Shown here: in pieces, positions 13,253 through 21,931 of the stretch
Position numbering within the stretch: position 1 is the first letter of the stretch
Layout: each line of letters starts with the position of its first letter
NCBI GenBank assembly: GCA_004297625.1
Contig: SCTY01000028.1
Coordinates: 258,848 to 322,847, forward strand
Source: Betaproteobacteria bacterium
GTDB lineage: Bacteria; Pseudomonadota; Gammaproteobacteria; Burkholderiales; SG8-39
Length of the DNA stretch: 64,000 bases
Reading direction: 5' to 3'
Notes under the pieces: model-generated
The model's database searches: none
What the model was told of the DNA's origin: nothing
What the model saw: only the letters and a program-made list of their open reading frames with translations
Program-made: the position numbers and the translations under genes

Positions 13253-14045
13253 CGGCGAGCTCGGCGGCTGGCGGATCTTCGACTGCCGGCACGACCTCGC
13301 GAATCCGGCGCTCGGCGAGCAGCAGTACCGCGAGGGCCATATCCCGGGCGCGCTGTTCGCGCACCTCGACCGCGATCTTTCGGGCGCCAAGACCGGCGCG
13401 AACGGCCGGCATCCGCTGCCGGAGCGCGGCGCGTTCATCGCCTGGCTCGGAAAACAGGGCCTGAAGCCCTCGGACCGCGTCGCCTGCTACGACGCCGGAA
13501 GCGGCGCCATGGCGGCACGGCTTTGGTGGATGCTGCGCTGGGCAGGTCATGAATCGGTGGCGGTGCTCGACGGCGGCTACGCGAAGTGGGTTGCCGAGAA
13601 ATACCCCGTGACGAGCGAAATCCCGCGGTTCGCTACAACGACCTATCCCTCACGGCCCGCGGCTGCCGTGGAGGTGAACGTCAAGGAAGTCGAGAAAGAC
13701 CGGGATCGCATGTTGTTGCTCGATGCGCGCGCTCCCGTGCGCTTTCGCGGCGAGCAGGAACCGATCGATCCGGTCGCCGGCCACATTCCGGGGGCCGAGA
13801 ACCGCTACAACGCCGAGAACGTCACCTCGCAGGGAACGTTCAAGAGCGCTGGCGAGCTGAGGACCGAGTTCCGGGTGTTGCTGCGCGGACGCGCGCCTTC
13901 GGAAGTCGTGCACTACTGCGGCTCGGGCGTCGCCGCCTGCCACAACCTGCTCGCCATGGAGATCGCCGGCCTGCCCGGCGGCAAGCTCTACGCCGGGTCC
14001 TGGAGCGAATGGAGCGCGGATCCAAAGCGCGGGATTGCTCGCTGA
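13215..14045 (+). CDS. Thiosulfate/3-mercaptopyruvate sulfurtransferase
   Basis: A tandem two-domain rhodanese of 276 residues. The N-terminal domain has CYDAGSGAMAARLWWML with a non-catalytic D at the loop. The C-terminal domain has HYCGSGVAACHN with the persulfide-bearing Cys235; the CGSGVA loop resembles mercaptopyruvate sulfurtransferases. It moves sulfur to cyanide or thiol acceptors. The start ATG 13215 lies within the Rieske gene. It overlaps the DUF2784 gene by 11 bases. Confidence 0.9.
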   Translation: MSGSTLVSTEALSGELGGWRIFDCRHDLANPALGEQQYREGHIPGALFAHLDRDLSGAKTGANGRHPLPERGAFIAWLGKQGLKPSDRVACYDAGSGAMAARLWWMLRWAGHESVAVLDGGYAKWVAEKYPVTSEIPRFATTTYPSRPAAAVEVNVKEVEKDRDRMLLLDARAPVRFRGEQEPIDPVAGHIPGAENRYNAENVTSQGTFKSAGELRTEFRVLLRGRAPSEVVHYCGSGVAACHNLLAMEIAGLPGGKLYAGSWSEWSADPKRGIAR

Positions 14046-14403
14046 CGTTCTTCTCGTCGTTCACTTCGCGATCGCGGCGTTCATCGTCGGCGGCCTGATC
14101 CTCGTCTGGATTGGCGCGCCGCTCGGCTGGCGCTGGATAAGAAATCCCTGGTTCCGGTATCTGCACGTCGCGGCCATCGCTTTCGTCGCAGTCGAAGCGC
14201 TGCTCGGCGTCGCCTGCCCGCTCACCGTATGGGAGGACCTGCTGCGCGGAGGCTTGCGGCCCGAGTCCTTCGTCGCGCGCTGGGCCTATCGCCTGCTCTA
14301 CTACCGCGCGCCGGAGTGGGTTTTCTCCGCCGCCTACCTCGCCTGGGCGCTGGCTACGCTTCTAACGCTACGGCTCGTTCCGCCCAGGCGAAGAGCTGCC
14401 TGA
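14035..14403 (+). CDS. DUF2784 family membrane protein
   Basis: A 122-residue inner-membrane protein with about four hydrophobic segments and the family pattern LVVHFAIAAFIVGG, CPLTVWEDLLR and YYRAPEWVFS. Function is unknown. It starts with TTG inside the sulfurtransferase gene. Its last 50 bases are antisense to the convergent hydrolase gene. Confidence 0.8.
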   Translation: MLADVLLVVHFAIAAFIVGGLILVWIGAPLGWRWIRNPWFRYLHVAAIAFVAVEALLGVACPLTVWEDLLRGGLRPESFVARWAYRLLYYRAPEWVFSAAYLAWALATLLTLRLVPPRRRAA

Positions 14404-15250
14404 AGACTTCTTCGCGGATAGGCGGGCGCGACAGCACCAGGTCGTGCATGCCGCCGGGAAACCCCAGGACGCTGACGCGCTCGCCGAGCACGCGCGACCA
14501 GCGCGCAATGTCGCGCCAGTCGAGCACGATGTCCGCCTCGTCGGAGTGCATCGAAAGCACCGGGCATTCGAGCCCGAGTCCCCGGCGCACCCGGGCGTGG
14601 GCGTCGGTGATGGCGCCGAGCCAGCCGAAGTAGATCGGAAAGCCGAGCGGCGGCTTGAGCCGCAAATCGAACTCCCACCCCTCGTCGAGCAGGCTGTTCA
14701 CGTAGTCCACGCGCAGGCTGCGCTCGTCCTTGAGGAACGGAAAAAAACGCCCCCACGCCGCCGCGAGATGCAGCTGCGCTTTCTTCCAATCGGGCATCCG
14801 CCAATCGAAGAACGGGCCGTTCAGCCAGAGCGCGCGCACAGCGTGGCGCCGCTCGCCCTCGTGCGCGTAAAGGGAGCAGACGAGGCCGCCCGTCGAATGC
14901 CCGGCGAGCAGCACCGGCTCGCCGATTTCCTCCAGCGCGCGCGTGATGTCGGCGTAATACTCGGCGAGGCGCTTGCAGAAATTCGGGTGCTGGTGCGGCC
15001 GCAGCGAGCGGCCGTGCTTGCGCAGGTCGAGCGCATGGAACGCATAGCCCTCGGCGGCAAAGCGCTCGGCCATATGGCGCTGGAAAAAGTAATCCGCGAA
15101 GCCGTGCACGTAGAGCGCGGCGCCGCGCGGCGCCGCGGCGGCTGGCAGGCGAACGAGCGTCGCCACTACCGGGCCGTCGTAGTCGTCGGGAAAATCGAGC
15201 TCGAGGGCTTCGAAGCCCTGCAGCAGCGTATCAGGCCGCCAGGCGCTCAT
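14354..15250 (-). CDS. Alpha/beta hydrolase (monoacylglycerol lipase-like)
   Basis: A 298-residue cytoplasmic alpha/beta hydrolase. The oxyanion region is YVHGFADYFFQ, the nucleophile elbow is GHSTGG (catalytic Ser), and the acid and base are likely the D of HSDEADIVLDW and the H of GGMHDLVLS. It resembles serine-aminopeptidase-type (Hydrolase_4) esterases acting on acylglycerols or similar esters. ATG 15250 lies 20 bases inside queG, so it is translationally linked to that gene. The 3' end overlaps DUF2784 by 50 bases. Confidence 0.85.
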   Translation of the reverse strand: MSAWRPDTLLQGFEALELDFPDDYDGPVVATLVRLPAAAAPRGAALYVHGFADYFFQRHMAERFAAEGYAFHALDLRKHGRSLRPHQHPNFCKRLAEYYADITRALEEIGEPVLLAGHSTGGLVCSLYAHEGERRHAVRALWLNGPFFDWRMPDWKKAQLHLAAAWGRFFPFLKDERSLRVDYVNSLLDEGWEFDLRLKPPLGFPIYFGWLGAITDAHARVRRGLGLECPVLSMHSDEADIVLDWRDIARWSRVLGERVSVLGFPGGMHDLVLSRPPIREEVFRQLFAWAERAVALEA

Positions 15251-16277
15251 GCCTGGCGAGCGCCCAGCGGACGTGCTCTCTGACAAGCTCGGAAGGATGG
15301 TCTTCGCGTGCACGCAGCGCGGCGATTACGTCGGGGGCGGTGGGCGCGTTGCCGAGGCCGACGGCGAGGTTGCGCAGCCAGCGCTCGTAGCCGATGCGCC
15401 GGATCGGCGAGCCGCGCAGGCGCTCGTCGAATTCGCGCTCGGTCCAGCCGAAGAGCTCCACCAGCGTCGCGCGATCCAGCCCGTTGCGGACCGCGAAATC
15501 GCCTTCCCGCGACACTTGGGCAAAGCGGTTCCAGGGGCAGACGAGCTGGCAGTCGTCGCAGCCGTAGACGCGGTTGCCGATGAGCGGTCGCAGCTCCTCC
15601 GGAATCGCGCTTTTGTGCTCGATGGTGAGGTAGGAGATGCAACGGCGCGCGTCGAGCTGATACGGCGCCCGGATCGCCTGGGTGGGGCAGATGTCGATGC
15701 AGCGCTCGCAGCTGCCGCAGTGCTCGGTGTGCGGGCTGTCCGCCGGCAAAGGCAGGTCGCAATAGATCTCGCCGAGGAAGAACCAAGAGCCCGCGCTTCG
15801 ATCGAGCAGCAGCGTGTGCTTGCCGCGCCAGCCGAGCCCCGCCTGCACCGCGAGCTCCACCTCGAGCACCGGCGCGGAATCGGTGAATACCCGGTACCCG
15901 AATGCGCCGGCCTCGCCCTCGATGCGCTCGCAAAGCGCTTGCAGCCGGGCGCGCAGCACCTTGTGGTAATCGCGGCCGCGGGCATAGCGCGCGATATACG
16001 CCTTGTCGGGGTCCAGGCCGATGCCTTGAGGGACATTCTGGAGGTAGTCCATCCGGCAGGAGACGACGCGCAACGTGCCGGGCTTGAGCTCAGCCGGCCG
16101 CGCCCTTAGCGCACCGTGGCGGGCCATATACTCCATCTCGCCATGCCACCCCTTGCCCAGCCAGTCGAGCAGCCGCGGCTCGGCCGAGGCAAGGTCTGCC
16201 GAAGCGATGCCGACCGCCTGGAAGCCAAGCTCGCGTCCCCAGTGCTTTACGCGCTGCGCGAGCGCTGCGTAGTCCAT
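15231..16277 (-). CDS. queG: Epoxyqueuosine reductase
   Basis: Cobalamin- and iron-sulfur-dependent enzyme that reduces epoxyqueuosine to queuosine in the tRNA anticodon. Two [4Fe-4S] sites are visible: CGSCERCIDICP and, further on, CDDCQLVCPW. A HEAT-like C-terminal segment (EDHPSELVREHVRWAL) follows. It is 348 residues from ATG 16277, matching the start MDYAALAQRVKHW. This start overlaps the start of the divergent tsaE gene inside CATG. The cobalamin need fits the adenosyltransferase at 31979 only loosely. Confidence 0.94.
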   Translation of the reverse strand: MDYAALAQRVKHWGRELGFQAVGIASADLASAEPRLLDWLGKGWHGEMEYMARHGALRARPAELKPGTLRVVSCRMDYLQNVPQGIGLDPDKAYIARYARGRDYHKVLRARLQALCERIEGEAGAFGYRVFTDSAPVLEVELAVQAGLGWRGKHTLLLDRSAGSWFFLGEIYCDLPLPADSPHTEHCGSCERCIDICPTQAIRAPYQLDARRCISYLTIEHKSAIPEELRPLIGNRVYGCDDCQLVCPWNRFAQVSREGDFAVRNGLDRATLVELFGWTEREFDERLRGSPIRRIGYERWLRNLAVGLGNAPTAPDVIAALRAREDHPSELVREHVRWALARHERLAA

Positions 16278-16740
16278 GCCGCTCGATATTAATTTGCCCG
16301 ACCCGGCCGCAACCGAAGCCCTCGGGGCAGCGCTTGCCGCCGGAGTGGCTCCGGGCCGGGTCCTGCACCTGCGCGGCGACCTCGGGGCGGGCAAAACCAC
16401 GCTGGTCCGGGGCCTCCTGAGGGCCCTTGGATACCGCGGACGGGTCAAGAGCCCAAGCTATACATTGGTTGAACCTTACGAGGTTTCGAGCTTACACTTC
16501 TATCACTTTGATTTCTATCGGTTCAAAGACCGGTCAGAATGGCTGAGCTCGGGCTTTCGCGAATACTTCAATTCGCACTCGGTGTGTGTGGTCGAGTGGC
16601 CGGAGAAGGCCGGCGATCTGCTCGCCCTTCCGGATCTCGAAGTAGAGCTCTTTTTTTCCGGAGATCACCGCAAGGCGACGTTACAGGCGCACAGCGCGGC
16701 TGGCGAAGCCTGGCTTTCCTCCTTGCGCTTGCCTTCGTAG
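16276..16740 (+). CDS. tsaE: tRNA t6A biosynthesis ATPase TsaE
   Basis: A P-loop ATPase of 154 residues that works with TsaB, TsaC and TsaD to make N6-threonylcarbamoyladenosine at position 37 of ANN-decoding tRNAs. Walker A is RGDLGAGKTTLVRG; SPSYTLVEPY and HFDFYRF are family marks. It starts at ATG 16276, one base from the first base of the opposing queG start. Its 3' end overlaps the beginning of amiC. Confidence 0.93.
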   Translation: MPLDINLPDPAATEALGAALAAGVAPGRVLHLRGDLGAGKTTLVRGLLRALGYRGRVKSPSYTLVEPYEVSSLHFYHFDFYRFKDRSEWLSSGFREYFNSHSVCVVEWPEKAGDLLALPDLEVELFFSGDHRKATLQAHSAAGEAWLSSLRLPS

Positions 16741-17882
16741 GCGCAGCGCAGGCGCAAGTCGTCTCGACCCGTATCTGGCCGGCGCGCGACTACACCCGGC
16801 TTACCGTCGAATCGAAAGCGGAAATCAAGCACGCCGTATTCAGCCTCAAGGATCCCGAGCGGCTGGTGCTCGACCTGGAAACCGATGAGCTCTCCGCGGC
16901 GCTTTCGGAGCTGAACGGCAAGGTCACCGAAGACGATCCCTACATCCAGGGCTTGCGCGTCGCGCGCAATCGCCCGGGAGTCGTGCGGGTCGTGCTCGAT
17001 CTCAAGGCCGAGGTGAAGCCGCAGGTATTCACTCTTCCGCCGGTCGGCGAGTACGGGTACCGGCTGGTGCTCGACATATATCCGGCCGTTCCGATCGATC
17101 CGCTTGCCGCGCTCATCGAGCAGACCGAGAAGAAGCCCCGGCAGCAGGAGAAGCCGGCGGAAAAAGTGGCGCGTCTCGCCACCATCGTCATCGATGCCGG
17201 CCACGGCGGCGAAGATCCCGGCGCGCTCGGCCGGCACGGCTCGCGCGAGAAGGACATCACCCTCACCATCGCGCGCAGGCTCAAGGATCTCGTCGACGCC
17301 GAGCCGAACATGCGCGCGCTCCTTACGCGCGACGGCGACTACTATCTTCCGCTGCAGACGCGGGTCGACAAGGCGCGCAAGGTGCAAGCGGATCTGTTCG
17401 TCTCCATCCACGCGGACGCCTTCGTGCGGCCGAATGCGAGGGGATCGTCGGTGTTCGCGCTCTCGGAGCGCCGCGCCACCTCCGAGATGGCGCGCCTGCT
17501 CGCGAAGAAGGAGAACGAGGCCGACCTCATCGGCGGCGTGAACCTGCAGGCGAAGGATTCCTACGTGAAGCAGACGATCCTCGACCTTTACCAGACGGCC
17601 ACCATCGACTACAGCCTGCGCCTGGGCAGCTCGGTCCTGAAACGCCTGGGCCGGGTCAATACGCTGCACAAGCCGCAGGTGGAGCAGGCGAGCTTCGCGG
17701 TCCTCAAAGCGCCCGACGTGCCGTCGATCCTGGTGGAGACGGCCTTCATCTCCAACCCCGAGGAAGAAAAGCGGCTGAACGACGAGGGCTACCAGGATCG
17801 CCTCGCGCGCGCGCTTCTCGAGGGCATTCGCGACTACATCGCCAAGCACCCGCCGCGTCCGCTACCCGTGGCCATGAACTGA
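16596..17882 (+). CDS. amiC: N-acetylmuramoyl-L-alanine amidase (AmiC-like)
   Basis: A periplasmic zinc amidase that splits daughter-cell peptidoglycan. An AMIN domain (about residues 60-160 from the chosen start) precedes an Amidase_3 domain. Its zinc ligands are in IDAGHGGEDPGA, a conserved Glu and SIHADAF, with the catalytic Glu in ETAFISNPEEE. A hydrophobic export signal (LAFLLALAFVGAAQAQ) lies about 40 residues in. The start is uncertain: GTG 16596 and ATG 16539 are in frame, but both give an unusually long pre-signal region inside tsaE. Confidence 0.88.
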   Translation: MAGEGRRSARPSGSRSRALFFRRSPQGDVTGAQRGWRSLAFLLALAFVGAAQAQVVSTRIWPARDYTRLTVESKAEIKHAVFSLKDPERLVLDLETDELSAALSELNGKVTEDDPYIQGLRVARNRPGVVRVVLDLKAEVKPQVFTLPPVGEYGYRLVLDIYPAVPIDPLAALIEQTEKKPRQQEKPAEKVARLATIVIDAGHGGEDPGALGRHGSREKDITLTIARRLKDLVDAEPNMRALLTRDGDYYLPLQTRVDKARKVQADLFVSIHADAFVRPNARGSSVFALSERRATSEMARLLAKKENEADLIGGVNLQAKDSYVKQTILDLYQTATIDYSLRLGSSVLKRLGRVNTLHKPQVEQASFAVLKAPDVPSILVETAFISNPEEEKRLNDEGYQDRLARALLEGIRDYIAKHPPRPLPVAMN

Positions 17883-18500
17883 GCCGCGGCTGCGCAGCCA
17901 GGCGACGATGCCGGGGGATACGGAGAGCAGGACGATGGCGAGGATCACGGCCGTCAGATTGTTCTTTACCGCCGGAATATTGCCGAAGAAGTAGCCCGCG
18001 AGGCAGAGCGACCCGACCCATAGCGAAGCGCCGAAAAAGCAGTAGGCGAGATAGCGCAGGTACGGCATTTCGCCCACGCCGGCAACGAAGGGAACGTAGG
18101 TCCGCACGATCGGCACGAACCTCGCGATGATGATCGTCTTGCCGCCGTGTCTTTCGTAGAACTCGTGCGTGCGCTTCAGGTACGCGGGGTTCAGCCATCT
18201 CGAGAAAAGCCGCATTCCCGCCCAGCGGCCGATCCAGTAATTCGCGTTGTCGCCGGATAACGCGGCGGCGATGAGCACGGCGATCACCACGGCGACGTCC
18301 ATGCCGCCCACGGCGGCGAGCGTGCCCGCCACGAAAAGCAGCGAGTCCCCCGGCAGGAAAGGCGTCACGACGAGGCCCGTCTCGCAGAACACGATGACGA
18401 AGAGCAGCAGGTAAACCCATCCGCCGTGCTGCGCGACGAAGGCCGCGAGGTGCCTGTCGAGGTGCAGCGCGAGGTCCCAGGCCCACGCGAGAAGCTCCAT
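17862..18500 (-). CDS. DedA family membrane protein
   Basis: A 212-residue integral membrane protein of the DedA/VTT family. Marks are FCETGLVVTPFLPGDSLLF, the glycine-rich GDNANYWIGR and ARFVPIVRTYVPFVAG, with the conserved arginines. Family members are linked to undecaprenyl-phosphate or phospholipid flipping and envelope homeostasis. A second VTT domain occurs in the fusion protein at 37248. It overlaps the amiC 3' end by 21 bases and is divergent from mutL. Confidence 0.92.
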   Translation of the reverse strand: MELLAWAWDLALHLDRHLAAFVAQHGGWVYLLLFVIVFCETGLVVTPFLPGDSLLFVAGTLAAVGGMDVAVVIAVLIAAALSGDNANYWIGRWAGMRLFSRWLNPAYLKRTHEFYERHGGKTIIIARFVPIVRTYVPFVAGVGEMPYLRYLAYCFFGASLWVGSLCLAGYFFGNIPAVKNNLTAVILAIVLLSVSPGIVAWLRSRGSVHGHG

Positions 18501-18533
18501 CGCGCGATTGTATAATCGCCGCGCGCTTCCCCG

Positions 18534-20246
18534 ATGTCCTCTCTCCCCGCCATTCGGGTGCTGCCCGAGCTGCTCATCAGCCAGATCGCGGCCGGCGAGG
18601 TGGTCGAGCGCCCGGCTTCGGTGCTGAAGGAGCTCGTCGAGAACAGCCTCGACGCGGGCGCGCGCGCAGTGACGGTCGCGCTGGAGGAAGGCGGCGCGCG
18701 CCGCATCCAGGTCGAGGACGACGGCGCCGGAATCCCGCGCGGCGAGCTGCCGCTCGCGCTCGCGCGGCACGCGACGAGCAAGATCGCGAGCCTCGAAGAT
18801 CTCGAAGGCGTGGCCACCATGGGCTTTCGCGGGGAAGCGCTCGCATCGATCGCGTCGGTGTCGCGGCTCACGCTCACCAGCCGCACGCGCGATGCTGCGC
18901 ACGGCGCAATGATCGCCGCGGAAGGCGCGCGGCTTGCAGAGCCCGAGCCCGCGGCGCGCGCTCCGGGCACCACGGTCTCGGTCGCGGACCTCTACTTCAA
19001 CACGCCGGCGCGCCGCAAGTTCCTGCGCAGCGAGGCCACCGAATTCGGGCATTGCGACGAGGCGTTCCGGCGCATCACGCTGGCGCGCTGCGACACGGCC
19101 TTTACGCTGAAACACAACGGGCGCGTGAGCCGGCACCTGCGCGCGCAATCGGCGGCGGAGCGCGTCGGCGCACTCCTCGGCGAGGAATTTCTAGGCTCCA
19201 GCGTGCCGATCGAGGCGGCGTCGGCAGGCCTGCGCCTCGGCGGCCTTGCCGGCACCCCGCAGGCAGCGAGGACGCGCGCGGACGCCCAGTACTTCTTCGT
19301 GAACGGCCGCTACGTGCGCGATCGCCTCCTTTCGCATGCCGCGCGCGAAGCCTATTCCGAGCTGCTCCACGGGGAGCGCCAGCCGGCCTACGTGCTGTTT
19401 CTCGAGCTCGATCCGCGCGCGGTCGACGTCAACGTGCATCCTGCGAAAACCGAAGTCCGTTTTCGCGATGCGCGCGCGGTGCACCAGTTCGTGCGGCATG
19501 CGCTCGGCCGCGCGCTCGCGCCGAGCGCCGCCGAGGCGCCGGTCGCCTATGCCACCGTCGCGGAGAGCGTTCCGCTCCAGGCCGCCTTTTCGCTCGCGCA
19601 GCCGGCCCCGGCCTACGAGCGCTTCATGGCGGCGGCCGCGCCTCTTCCGGCTGCCGACAAAGCGCCGCCGCTCGGCTACGCGCTCGCGCAACTGCACGGC
19701 GTGTACATCCTCGCGCAGAACGAAGCCGGGCTCGTCCTCGTCGACATGCACGCCGCGCACGAGCGCATCGTGATGGAGAAGCTCAAGCAGAACCTCGACA
19801 CGGGCGCGGTCGAGCGCCAGGCGCTGCTCGTGCCCGGCGTGTTCTCCGCCGAGGCGCTCGATATCGCGGCCGCGGAGGAAAACCGCGAGACGCTCGAGCG
19901 CCTGGGCCTCGAGCTCTCGGTATCCGGGCCGAACGAGCTCTCGGTGCGCGCGGCGCCGGCGGCGCTCGCCGGCGGCGATATCGTCGGCCTGGCGCGCGAC
20001 GTGCTGAAGGAAATCCGCGAGTACGGCGCGAGCGAGGCCCTTTCCGCCCGGCAAAACGAGCTCCTCGCCACCATGGCGTGCCACGGGGCGGTGCGCGCCA
20101 ACCGCGCGCTCGGCAACGCCGAGATGAACGCGCTGCTGCGCGAAATGGAATCGACCGAGCGCTCGGGTAGCTGCAACCACGGGCGGCCGACCTGGTACCA
20201 GCTCACTCTCGCCGATCTCGATCGGCTTTTCATGCGCGGGCGCTAG
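18534..20246 (+). CDS. mutL: DNA mismatch repair protein MutL
   Basis: A 570-residue mismatch repair matchmaker with an N-terminal GHKL ATPase: KELVENSLDAGA, DDGAGI and GFRGEALASI. The C-terminal dimerisation domain carries DMHAAHERIVME (D404, H406, E410, E415), which fits the metal-binding DQHA(X)2E(X)4E endonuclease motif with Met for Gln. ACHGAVRA and CNHGRP are also present. This MutL is therefore predicted to nick DNA itself, unlike E. coli MutL, which relies on MutH. It heads a run with an SDR gene and miaA. Confidence 0.96.
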   Translation: MSSLPAIRVLPELLISQIAAGEVVERPASVLKELVENSLDAGARAVTVALEEGGARRIQVEDDGAGIPRGELPLALARHATSKIASLEDLEGVATMGFRGEALASIASVSRLTLTSRTRDAAHGAMIAAEGARLAEPEPAARAPGTTVSVADLYFNTPARRKFLRSEATEFGHCDEAFRRITLARCDTAFTLKHNGRVSRHLRAQSAAERVGALLGEEFLGSSVPIEAASAGLRLGGLAGTPQAARTRADAQYFFVNGRYVRDRLLSHAAREAYSELLHGERQPAYVLFLELDPRAVDVNVHPAKTEVRFRDARAVHQFVRHALGRALAPSAAEAPVAYATVAESVPLQAAFSLAQPAPAYERFMAAAAPLPAADKAPPLGYALAQLHGVYILAQNEAGLVLVDMHAAHERIVMEKLKQNLDTGAVERQALLVPGVFSAEALDIAAAEENRETLERLGLELSVSGPNELSVRAAPAALAGGDIVGLARDVLKEIREYGASEALSARQNELLATMACHGAVRANRALGNAEMNALLREMESTERSGSCNHGRPTWYQLTLADLDRLFMRGR

Positions 20247-20247
20247 C

Positions 20248-20994
20248 GTGGACAGGATCCTGGTCATCACCGGCGGCGGCCGCGGCATCGGCGCAGCCAC
20301 GGCGCGCTTCGCAGCGCTCGAGGGCTATGCGGTGTGCGTGAATTACCTGCGCGACCACGATACGGCGAACAAGCTCGTGGCCGAGCTGCAGAAGAGCGGC
20401 GCGAAAGCGATCGCGGTGGCGGGCGACGTCTCGCGGGAAAGCGACGTGCTGCGCCTTTTCGAGACCGTCGACCGCTCGCTCGGGCGCGTGACCGCGCTCG
20501 TCAACAACGCCGGCATCGTCGACCGCGGGATGAAGGTCGCCGAGATGAGCGCCGAGCGCATCGTGCGCATGCTCGCCATCAACGTCGTCGGCAGCTTTCT
20601 GTGCGCGCGCGAGGCGGTGAAGCGCATGTCGAGGCGCCGCGGCGGCGCCGGCGGCGCGATCGTCAACCTTTCGTCCATCGCTGCCCGGCTGGGCGGCGCC
20701 GGGGAATATGTCGACTACGCCGCATCGAAGGGCGCGATCGACAGCTTCACCGTCGGCCTCGCAAAGGAGGTCGGCCCCGAGGGCATCCGCGTGAACGCGG
20801 TGCGGCCCGGCATCGTCCGCACCGAGATCCACCTGGCGAGCGGTGATCCGGCCCGCGTGGAGCGCATCGGAGCGGGCGCCCCGCTCGAGCGGGCGGGAGA
20901 GCCCGAAGAGGTCGCGCGCGCGATCCTGTGGCTGCTCTCCGACCAAGCCTCGTACACGAGCGGCGCCCTGGTCGACGTTTCTGGTGGCCGGTAA
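20248..20994 (+). CDS. SDR family oxidoreductase
   Basis: A short-chain dehydrogenase/reductase of 248 residues. The cofactor loop is TGGGRGIG, followed by NNAG, the catalytic Ser in LSSIAARLG and the YAASKG (Tyr/Lys) motif. The fold resembles glucose dehydrogenase or 3-oxoacyl-reductase types, but the substrate is not predictable. It starts with GTG one base after the mutL stop and overlaps miaA by 11 bases, so it appears to be in the mutL-miaA operon. Confidence 0.88.
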   Translation: MDRILVITGGGRGIGAATARFAALEGYAVCVNYLRDHDTANKLVAELQKSGAKAIAVAGDVSRESDVLRLFETVDRSLGRVTALVNNAGIVDRGMKVAEMSAERIVRMLAINVVGSFLCAREAVKRMSRRRGGAGGAIVNLSSIAARLGGAGEYVDYAASKGAIDSFTVGLAKEVGPEGIRVNAVRPGIVRTEIHLASGDPARVERIGAGAPLERAGEPEEVARAILWLLSDQASYTSGALVDVSGGR

Positions 20995-21901
20995 AGCATA
21001 TGCGCTCCTAGGTCCGACGGCGAGCGGCAAATCCGCGCTCGCTCAAAAACTGGCCGAGCGCTATCCCGTGGAGATCGTTTCGGTCGACTCGGCGCAGGTG
21101 TACCGCGGCATGGACATCGGCACGGCCAAGCCGGGCGCCGCCGAGCGCGCGCGCGTGCCGCACCATCTCATCGACCTCATCGATCCCGACGCGCGCTACT
21201 CCACCGGCCAATTCCGCGCCGATGCGCTCCGCGCGATCGCCGGCATCCTGGAGAGAAAGAGGATTCCGCTGCTCGTCGGCGGCACGATGCTCTACTACCG
21301 CAGCCTGGCCGCCGGACTCGACGAGCTGCCGGCCGCGGACGCGCGGGTGCGCAGCGCCATCAACGCCGAAGCCGCGCAACGCGGCTGGCCGGCGCTGCAT
21401 GCCGAGCTGGCGACGATCGATCCGCAGGCGGCGAGCCGCATCGCACCCAACGACGCGCAGCGCATTCAGCGCGCCCTCGAGGTGTTCCGCCTCACGGGCA
21501 AGCCGATTTCGTCGCTGCAGCGCGGCGCCGCGGATCGTGCTCCATTCGCCATCCAGGCTTGCGCGCTGCTACCGGAGCGATCGGCGCTCCACGCGAGCAT
21601 TGAAAAACGCTTCGACGCCATGCTCGCCGCCGGGCTCGTCGAAGAAGTAAAAGGGCTGAGGAAGCGCTATCGCCTGTCCGGCGACATGCCGAGCATGCGC
21701 GCGGTGGGCTACCGGCAGGTCTGGGAATTCCTCGAAGGCGAGTGCGACGAGGCCACCCTGCGGGCTCGTGCGCTCGCCGCGACGCGGCAGCTCGCCAAGC
21801 GCCAGCTCACGTGGCTGCGCAGCTTGCCGGACCTGATCCGGCTCGGCGCCAGCCGCCCGGAGGATGCGGCCGACGCTTTGCATGATCTGCTCACTCGCTA
21901 G
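20984..21901 (+). CDS. miaA: tRNA dimethylallyltransferase
   Basis: Transfers a dimethylallyl group from DMAPP to A37 of tRNAs reading UNN codons, giving i6A. Walker A is [26 protein letters not shown] and the MRAVGYRQ motif follow. GTG 20984 gives 305 residues starting [11 protein letters not shown], as in homologues, and overlaps the SDR stop. The mutL-miaA neighbourhood is common in proteobacteria, although the SDR gene between them is not standard. Confidence 0.95.
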   Translation: MAGKAYALLGPTASGKSALAQKLAERYPVEIVSVDSAQVYRGMDIGTAKPGAAERARVPHHLIDLIDPDARYSTGQFRADALRAIAGILERKRIPLLVGGTMLYYRSLAAGLDELPAADARVRSAINAEAAQRGWPALHAELATIDPQAASRIAPNDAQRIQRALEVFRLTGKPISSLQRGAADRAPFAIQACALLPERSALHASIEKRFDAMLAAGLVEEVKGLRKRYRLSGDMPSMRAVGYRQVWEFLEGECDEATLRARALAATRQLAKRQLTWLRSLPDLIRLGASRPEDAADALHDLLTR

Positions 21902-21931
21902 AATCCAGCCTCTCGTTCAGGAGAGGCGCTC

